From: Henricia sp. BOLD:AAB3569
Lineage: Eukaryota > Echinodermata > Asteroidea > Spinulosida > Echinasteridae
DNA length: 64,000 nucleotides
Reading direction: 5' to 3'
Assembly (NCBI GenBank): GCA_037783545.1
Contig: JBBELK010000096.1
Span: 372,001 to 436,000 of the forward strand
The notes beneath the pieces are model-generated. The model did no database searches. It was given only the letters and a program-made list of their open reading frames with translations, and was not told the origin of the DNA. Positions 57,121 through 64,000 of the stretch are shown one piece after another (position 1 is the stretch's first letter; each line of letters begins with the position of its first letter). Both the position numbers and the translations under genes were made by a program.

Positions 57121-57219
57121 AACATTCGCTTGAACTTGAATATTGTGTATTCTATAATTTCTTTTTTTCATTTTTTGCAGTGGCTCCGAACATCTCACGT
57201 AAGGCCGAGGTGCTATGTG

Positions 57220-60200
57220 CTATGTAGCACCAACAATTCCCTCTGGAACCCGCCTCGTAAAAAATGTATTGTAATCTTCACGGAACTAGACTAATTCAAC
57301 TCTATTGCCATGGTACGGACCTCTGCAGCTCATAAACAACAATGGCAACGTTTCTGAGTTTAGATTACAAGAAAATAAATTGTTTGTTGTAATTGTATAT
57401 TGGCCTTGAATCTGTTATATTGTCAATTTGCTTATGAATATTTATGAGGTGTAGTAAAACAAATACAGCATGGTTTATTTCTGGAAATTAGTGGGAATTA
57501 CTGGTCCATTGGTGTAGGTCAGCGCGACAACAGAGGGCACTGCGTGCGGCCGTGAATGGTTATATTGTGCACTAATTGAATGCTACTTTTTTAAGGGAAA
57601 TTTTTGTTTCTACAGAAAAGCAACATTTGTGCAAGTGTGAAGTAGGCCTATATCCTAGAATTGAATAGCTATCGTTTTCAATATATAATTTATCGAAATC
57701 CCTGTTCGATCTGAACGAAAAAAATACCTTCTTTGGTTCCAATCATGTGGAAGTTAGTGTGACACCTACCGGTTTCAGATATTTCACTTTGTCGTTTCTC
57801 TTAGACATCATAGCAAGATCGATGATATCCAGCGTTTTGCGATGGTCTACCTACTGAATATTAACCCAGCCCGGCAGCTCTCTGCCACTGATCCGATTCG
57901 TCATGTTCGGTCAGAAAGTTTGTCGCTATATCATATCTGCCTGTCTTTCCTTCAGATTCTTCCACTTGATATCAAACTTGAGGAAGCGAGACCAGCTTTG
58001 TACAGAAAATGGTGAAATAATGCCTTTCGCTCCCGGATCACATTGCAAAATGCGTGTATACAGAGGCAACCTTTCGTCAGAATATCCCCCCGTTGGATTG
58101 TCATTTGTACTGTATACATAATGTTATTATGGGGCATGTAAACATTGCAATTGTCTTCAGAAACCTTTTAACTTAACCCAGATTTTCGTTTTTTATGCAA
58201 AAATATTTTTGGAAAAAAGTAATAAACGGTGCACCTTAATTGAAATTGACATCACAGAAGCACACTAAATTAAAAAAACCTAACATCCATTACCATGAAA
58301 ATTCCTTCTTGAGACAGCATTGTACTAGATATTCCTGCATTTCAACATTTAGACATAATGGAGATTTGAAAAATATGCATTACAATTCTCATTTCTCTGT
58401 CAATCAGGAGTTCTCGTTGAGAAGATACATGAAGGCTAAGTCTGGACTACAGTGATAATAAATTCAACGACTCTTCGTAACTTTTTTAAATTTATACACG
58501 TATGTATGTTTCAAAATAGCTCATGCACAGTGAGGTGTAAATCGACCTCCAATCGCGGACGTCCCTTTGTTCCTCTTTTGTTTGGACATAGTATATTTTT
58601 CCTTACTCTCGTTGGTTTTGTACAGGAGCGAATCGCGGACGTTCGCTTGGCAATCGCGGACGATATTGTTCTCTTTGTTAAACCTCCCTAAAACGTCCAC
58701 GATTGTTTGGGAGAACCAACGCAAAGTTAAGATACTGTAGCTTAAAGCTACACACAAGCTTTGTACACACCGGCTATTTTGGGCTCGAAATTGACCCATA
58801 CAAGATTTTGAATGCCCTTCCGAAATCAACTGAACATAGTTTGAAAAAAAAACCATGGAATTTTGCTGTTTTTTAGCAATTTTCAAAAAACAGAGGTCAC
58901 GTGACTTTTCGGAACTAGATTCTGGTTCCGAAAAGTCACATGGTCTTGCGAGTTAGTTTTGATTTCCAACCCCCCCCCCCCCCCCCCCCCAATATTTTTA
59001 AGTAATTGACAAAATGAAAATTCGAACATAAATGTTTGTTTCGAGAGTCCGGAGAACGGTAGAGCGAGCGCGTGCTATACGGCAGGCTATTTGCCCCGCG
59101 CATCACGGCAAATAGCCTGAGTGCACGCACGGCCGGGTTGGTGTGCTCCGGTGCACTTGTACGTTCGTAAAGAAAAAACATAATGCCAACTCCTCCAAAG
59201 AAAACGTAAGCAGAAAATTGGAGATATCATGTGTAGGAAAAGAACGAATCGTTTGTGACAAAAGTCGCGAGGCTTGCGCGTTGTTGCAACGGCTGGTAAA
59301 GCGTAAAACACGTATTTTTACCGTTTTTGTTAATTGTGCACTTCTTTAGTAAATTACGGGATATTTTGATGATCTTTTTTCACAACGACCATTAACAAAG
59401 TATTGTCCATGCTGCTACATCAATAAATCATGTAAACAGTAGGCCGGTGTGCACCTTTAACACTTGCATTAGCAACTACACAAACCAAGAGCACCAAAAC
59501 AATTTATGCCTCAAGCGGGATCGATTCTTGTCTCACTTGTAACACAACTGTTTTTTTACTTTCTAAAATTAACAATAAAACATTCTGATTTAAAAGTTTA
59601 GATTCTAAACTTTACATTTTGAACTTTTGATCTTCTTGAACTTTATCGTTTACACATTAATGGTAAAATATTCTGAGCCATACATTTCACATATACAATA
59701 GATGAAAAATATCAAGGGCATATACATTTAACGAGAAGTAAAACATTTTACAATTTTACACCTTTGAATTTTCCCCTTTGGGAAACCAAAAACAAGATGT
59801 ATAGGCCAAGCTGTACAAGTTTGTAGATTACTAAACAAGTGAACGGCAAAATGTCATATCCCTCTTGCACAAAATGTGAGAAAATAAGGTAAAACTTCTA
59901 TCCAAAAGGCACTACCCTCACCTATAAAATGTTGGGGTTAGCTAAAACATGTTCCAACAAACCCCCTCATTTTGTTCAAACTAAACCAACTGACCCATTT
60001 GACATTTCCAAGCTTACTACGCAAAACAGGGACGAAAATTTGACATTTCTTTAACCTCATTTTGTAGCTTTGTATACTATACCTTAAAATACTTAAAAGG
60101 TACAGGAGTGAATCTAGTATAAACATCATTAGCATAATGCAAACATTCTGAATGGTGATAAAAAATATTCGGAAGGTTGAAAAACAAACATTCCCTGCTC

Positions 60201-60816
60201 ATTTGATTTTGAATATGTAGGTTGAAAATATGTTGGACTGCTGAATTTCATAAAAATAACTAGAGCCAAGAAAGAAAATATCAATGTTTCAACATACCCC
60301 ATGTTCCAACTAACCCCACGCTACCCTAATTCATATTTATTAACGTAGACAACACTAAAGTGGATAAATGCATGACGTCGGTAGCCGGTCCTCATATTCA
60401 CTGGGAACCAGTCTAATCCATAGGTTAAAAAGAGGGCGATTTGTTTAATTAAATTTAGGAGAGAACAACCAACTCGCCCCATACCTTTTCGCCCCGAGAA
60501 AATCTTCGAAGTTTTACATTTAACTCTAAAAAGTGCCACTTTTGCAAAGGTTAACTTCGAAAATGTTGTTTAGTATGTCCTCAAGATCAACTTGTGAAAG
60601 CTTTATCCACTACCTCGATAAAGAGCACGAAAATGATTTTCTAGAAGGAATTTGCTACTACGTCCCATCGTCTATAATGAACAGACTAGATAATTGGGCT
60701 CTGACTTCTTTGTTTACCATTGCGTCCTAATTAGGTGCATGCTAGCACTTTACATAGTTGTAGATATAAATTAACTCCGAGTATGATTTGGAAATACAGG
60801 TAGAATTTCCCCTTTT
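57220..60816. other. mostly featureless stretch with a poly-C tract and a hairpin
   Basis: No gene or known repeat is recognised. Notable are an inverted repeat gtgacttttcggaac / gttccgaaaagtcac (58901-58915, 58925-58939), a run of 21 C (58970-58990) and the word tcgcggacg repeated near 58550, 58630 and 58650. Short frames such as 60533-60730 lack recognisable domains. Confidence 0.6.
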
Positions 60817-61180
60817 TGTTACTGACTTGTTTGGTCTAGGGCTCTGAACTCACCAGGGCACACGGCTACGGTAGATTTCGCCAATCCAAAGACTGATGTG
60901 ACAACACCACAACCAGGCTCTTGAAATGTCTCACGAGCGAATACGTAAGGGCGTGCGTTCAGTACGGGGAGTACATAAAGAAGAGAGCGAAACACGTGCG
61001 CACAGCGCTTATATACCCGCAACGGGCACCAACTCGACTCGCGCGCTGTACAACGGACCAACGTCCGCGTACCAGTCAACCCAACTTATGGCAAGCCGAT
61101 TGCGCAATAACTTAACTGTTCCGTTACATAGCCGTGCCTCGATATCAAGTTCGGTCAGCCTCTTGACCTAAAAACTAACA
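60817..61180 (-). repeat. candidate 3' LTR of the Ty3-type element
   Basis: On the minus strand the segment starts TGTTAGTTTTTAGG and ends AAGTCAGTAACA (a TG...CA frame with TGTTA/TAACA ends). It contains a TATA box (gtatataagc, 61007-61016) at a place fitting an LTR promoter. It lies about 250 bases after the last ORF of the element. A clear polypurine tract is not seen next to it, and the 5' LTR would be outside the window, so the ends are unproven. Confidence 0.4.
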
Positions 61181-61435
61181 ACAATAAGGAACAGTTAATA
61201 AATAAGAACTTTCAACAACTCCTATAAAGGTGCATGCTTTGACACCTGCTACTCAAAGTTTTTCACTTAAAGTGTTAAAAGGTTATCCTCATGGTCTTAC
61301 ATAAATTATAGGCTTATACAAAATAAAGTTCTGGCTTTCTTTGGTCTTATACAACAAAAATAACGTTCTCTTCTTTATATAGATCTCTTATAACATCTGT
61401 GATATAACAGTGCAAGTTATCTCAAATCACAATCC

Positions 61436-62846
61436 TTAATTAACGACATTGATTATCAGTTCAACAAAGTTCTCTTTAGGGTCATTATAGGTGTTTTTAG
61501 GGTCGTCCACAACTCCAGCCGAGAAATCCACGTCGTAGGTGCGTTGGATCTTTTCCTTCGTCACCTTGTTGCCTCCATGGTAGACTCCTCGTGTTGAAGT
61601 TTCTGTTACGCGTTTGACGTTTCCAATCATGGAGCTGATTAGATCTTCATCCGATTAGATCTTCATCGTTTTGCCCCAGATTGTCTCATCTCGGTAGGCT
61701 TCTTCGCCTTCATGTGTCTCAGGAAGACGACATCGTACTCCCGCTTTGTCTCGCCCTGCAAGGTCTTGTCTCCATTTTGATAGAATTATACATCACTCAC
61801 TTCCGTCACACGGACCACCTGTCCAGGTAACAGCTCGTCCATGTGTAACGGTGTTGACAGGGTTGGAAGTTTCTCACCCTCCTCATTTCCGACGTTCTGT
61901 CCTTCGTTACGTTTAGCTTCCTCGCTCATCATCTCTATCATTCCCCGTGGTTTTCCTCTTGGCAGCATGGCAGACCCCTCCACGCTCTGGGTCTCATCTA
62001 TATCCATTATCATCATATGGGTAGGTGACAGACTTATCTCTGGAAGCTCTTTGGCCTGGCCATCGGCTAAGATTTCGGCTATCTCCAGCTCCGCTCCAAC
62101 CTCTGGTGGTGCTTCGACAACGTCCTGTGCATTCGCTTCTGCTACTGCCACCATTGATGCGACTCTGCCAGACGACTCTATCTTGTTACTTGGGCTTGGT
62201 TCGCCTTTCTTCTCTTGAACTCTGATACGCTCGAGTACCATCGCCTCATCAGGTGCACGTGCCACTGTTGATGACGCCTTCTTTTCCTTGGAGCGCTTCC
62301 TGGCCAAGTCTTGTTCCTCGTTATTTCCCCGGCTACGCTTCTTCGAAGCAGTATGCTCCTTCTCATTCCGTCCATCAGAATGCCACTTAGTTTTTCGATG
62401 AGAACCTGACTCTTCTTTCCCTGTAGGTGATGGTTTGTCCTGCGAACGGTGTCTTTTTTCCTTGCTTTTGGTATGGAGCGAATCCCACGCTGCCTGCCTT
62501 CATAGGATTCCGCTTTGATCCTCCCCACTTCGTCGAGGTGTGATGGGTGGCAGTCCTTGTAATGTGCTAGTAGATTGTCTCGGTGATTGTTTTTGTGTGA
62601 GCACTGTCGGCACCAGAAGAAGACCCGTGGCCCATGCTCAATAGTCAAGTGTCTGTCCAAACTCCTACGATGCAGAAACACACTGTTGCACTTCGGACAG
62701 TCTATTGCTTTGCCTCTTGGAGGTCCAACGGAGTCCTCGTCTCTGGTGAGCCTCGTCCCATTTTCTCTGAAAAATGACAAGATATTGTCTTTAAATAGCC
62801 TAACCCTTATCAGGTTATGGCGATACGCGAGGACATTCACAAGCAC
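61436..62846 (-). CDS. third ORF of Ty3-type element: C2H2 zinc-finger protein (one or two frameshifts)
   Basis: On the minus strand, after pol, a reading frame from 62846 holds two C2H2 fingers: CPKCNSVFLHRRSLDRHLTI with the second His in EH (CX2C-X12-HX4H), and CRQCSHKNNHRDNLLAHYKD with CH (same spacing). A basic, charged segment follows; near 62460 the natural-looking frame shifts to the one read from 62307 (ARKRSKEKKASS...). Then come an acidic, Ser/Pro-rich part (QDVVEAPPEVGAELEIAEIL) and a Gly/Val-rich end (LLPGQVVRVTEV). After a stop at 61786 a last piece (61630-61436: GNVKRVTETSTRGVYHGGNK) continues in another frame. A good splice acceptor (tcttgtcatttttcag, minus strand, ending at 62767) could place this ORF on a spliced mRNA, as env is in retroviruses. 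Nucleic-acid binding is the likely role; the exact function is unknown. Confidence 0.6.
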
Positions 62847-62919
62847 CTCTCACACTCGCACTCTATTGGTGTTGCCCCGATGGCCTGCCTTTTCTGATCA
62901 GATTTCTGCCCTTGCAACT

Positions 62920-64000
62920 CTACAAATAGCGCAGTGGCCTGCTTCGCCTGTTTCTTAGCGGGTTTCGTCTAATTGCAGGGGTGGCAACCGTTTGGTTCAC
63001 ACATTGCTTTTTCGGCAACATTATTGGCTCCCTCCTCGTCGGCCTGTGGTTCGTCAACAGCATCATGCGACTCTTCGACAACTTCGGTGTTAGCGCCACC
63101 ACGCGAAGCGTGATCCATAATCCTCCGCTCCTCGTGTTTCAGGCTGTGCAGCAGGCTGTGCTTCAGCCGTCCTACTGTCCGTCCATGGTTTCAGTGCTGG
63201 ACCTTGATAGGGCTTGAGTCTATCGAAGTGAACAACCTTTTTCTTGCCTCTGGGTTTTCGCTGGATCCTGTAGGTAACATCAGACAACTTTTGACATATC
63301 AGGTGAGGGCCTTCCCACCGCCTTTGCAGTTTAGGTGACAAACCATTTGTCTTGCTTGGATTGTGCAGCCAGACAAAACAGCCTGCTTCCAATGTAGTCT
63401 CACTTCTTCTGTCTTCTAGCGCTATTCTTGAGAACGTCCCTTGCTCGCTCGTGGGCTAACTGCATCTCCTCAGGTGAAACGCATAGTCCATTTCATGGTT
63501 CACCCCTTCTCCCGTTGTAATACGGGTAGTCAGATCTAATGGCAAGAACAGTTCTCTTCCTAACATGAGCCTGTTAGGTGTCTCGCCTGTCGACTCATGC
63601 GGTGTGGAACGGTTGGCAAATGTAGCTAACGCTACTTTCTCATCCCAATCGCGCTGCTGACGCTTGTAAGGATCAATCATGATCGACACCATAGTCATCA
63701 AAGTCCTGTTGAAACATTCAATCATGCCATCGGACTTTGGATTACAGGGAGTAGTTATTGTCTTCCTAATTCCCAGCATACTTCAAGGAACACGTGTGAT
63801 TTGAAGTTTCGTCCTTGGTCTGAATGTAACTCTGTAGCAACTCCGAATCTACTCACGAATTAGAAGACTAATATTCGAGCCACCGTCTCTGCTTTCTGGG
63901 CGTGGATTGGGTTCGCTTCGACCCACTTGCTAAAGTAATCCCCACGATCAATAAGTATCGATTACCCCGCTCCGTCTCAGGAAGGGGTCCAAGAATGTCG
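62920..64000 (-). pseudogene. Ty3/gypsy-type pol 3' end: integrase (partial, frameshifted)
   Basis: On the minus strand from the window edge, integrase core pieces are read: a DILGPLPETERGNRYLLIVG stretch near 63990, a SDQG-type second Asp region near 63815 (other frame), and 63779-63456 with TPCNPKSDGMIECFNRTL, holding the catalytic Glu in the place expected after P-x-x-D-G-x-x-E. 63392-63090 is the C-terminal domain (LQRRWEGPHLICQKLSDVTY, VVHFDRLKPYQG), a GPY/F-type module. Another frame ends RRNPLRNRRSRPLRYL at 62920, a usual pol ending. Most of gag, protease and RT lie to the right, outside the window. Frame changes suggest an inactive copy. Confidence 0.88.

Larger units (their letters stand above)
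53456..57219 (+). mobile_element. DIRS-like tyrosine-recombinase retrotransposon, degenerate but bounded
   Basis: Inverted terminal repeats of 27 bases match perfectly: 53456-53482 (CACATAGCACCTCGGCCTTA...) and 57193-57219. Inside, all on the plus strand, are gag-like, reverse transcriptase, RNase H and tyrosine recombinase remnants in the DIRS order. About 3.76 kb between outer ends is short for the group (typically 5-6 kb from memory), so internal deletions are likely. Several frameshifts and stops are present. Confidence 0.9.

Noticed and set aside
60533..60730. Small gene of 65 codons
   Set aside because: Looks protein-like over a short stretch, but nothing recognised and no second support.

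Overview
This is a window of eukaryotic, animal-type DNA. It holds one host gene with introns, followed by about 50 kb packed with decayed mobile elements and tandem or inverted repeats. No prokaryotic feature is present. The repeat mix is what one expects in a marine invertebrate deuterostome such as an echinoderm or hemichordate: tRNA-headed SINEs with a CAAGGCACTTAA-type body, CR1/L2-like and other LINEs, a DIRS retroelement, Polinton relics, a Ty3-type element, and many TA-flanked or palindromic MITEs. The species cannot be read from the sequence, so this is inference.

Host gene (about 443-13066, + strand). Six exons encode the C-terminal half of a p55-type MAGUK scaffold: the SH3 domain, the basic HOOK segment and the whole guanylate-kinase-like (GK) domain up to the stop codon. 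The closest family match from memory is PALS2 (MPP6)/MPP2. The N-terminal part (L27 and PDZ in this family) must lie to the left of the window. The introns carry SINEs, MITEs and a minisatellite.

13.1-23.9 kb. Hairpin-forming elements are followed by a composite of about 6.6 kb (16303-22883). Its ends match as inverted repeats. It contains two tandem copies of a ~1.7 kb unit, each ending in a 73-bp satellite with a built-in dyad. A telomere-like motif, a tRNA-like SINE head and a LINE tail follow.

24.4-31.2 kb. Polinton-like coding relics are broken by a LINE piece, a 2.3 kb TA-flanked element and a SINE; removing the last two lets the reading frame run on. A LINE pseudogene with endonuclease and reverse transcriptase parts comes next and ends in a fold-back.

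32-39.2 kb. A GC-rich array of CACGG/CCCGG words lies in and beside a 1,881-bp tandem duplication whose second copy carries an extra 1.9 kb block with a minisatellite. A three-layer nest of repeats follows.

39.2-57.2 kb. After about 3.3 kb with nothing recognisable come three LINE pseudogenes head to tail, a perfect 35-bp-arm palindrome, a nest of TIR elements, a Polinton relic (integrase on +, family B DNA polymerase on -) and a DIRS-like element bounded by 27-bp inverted terminal repeats.

57.2-64 kb. A mostly featureless stretch leads into the 3' half of a Ty3/gypsy-type element on the minus strand. An extra C2H2 zinc-finger ORF sits in the position where an env gene would be. This is the most interesting coding observation in the window.
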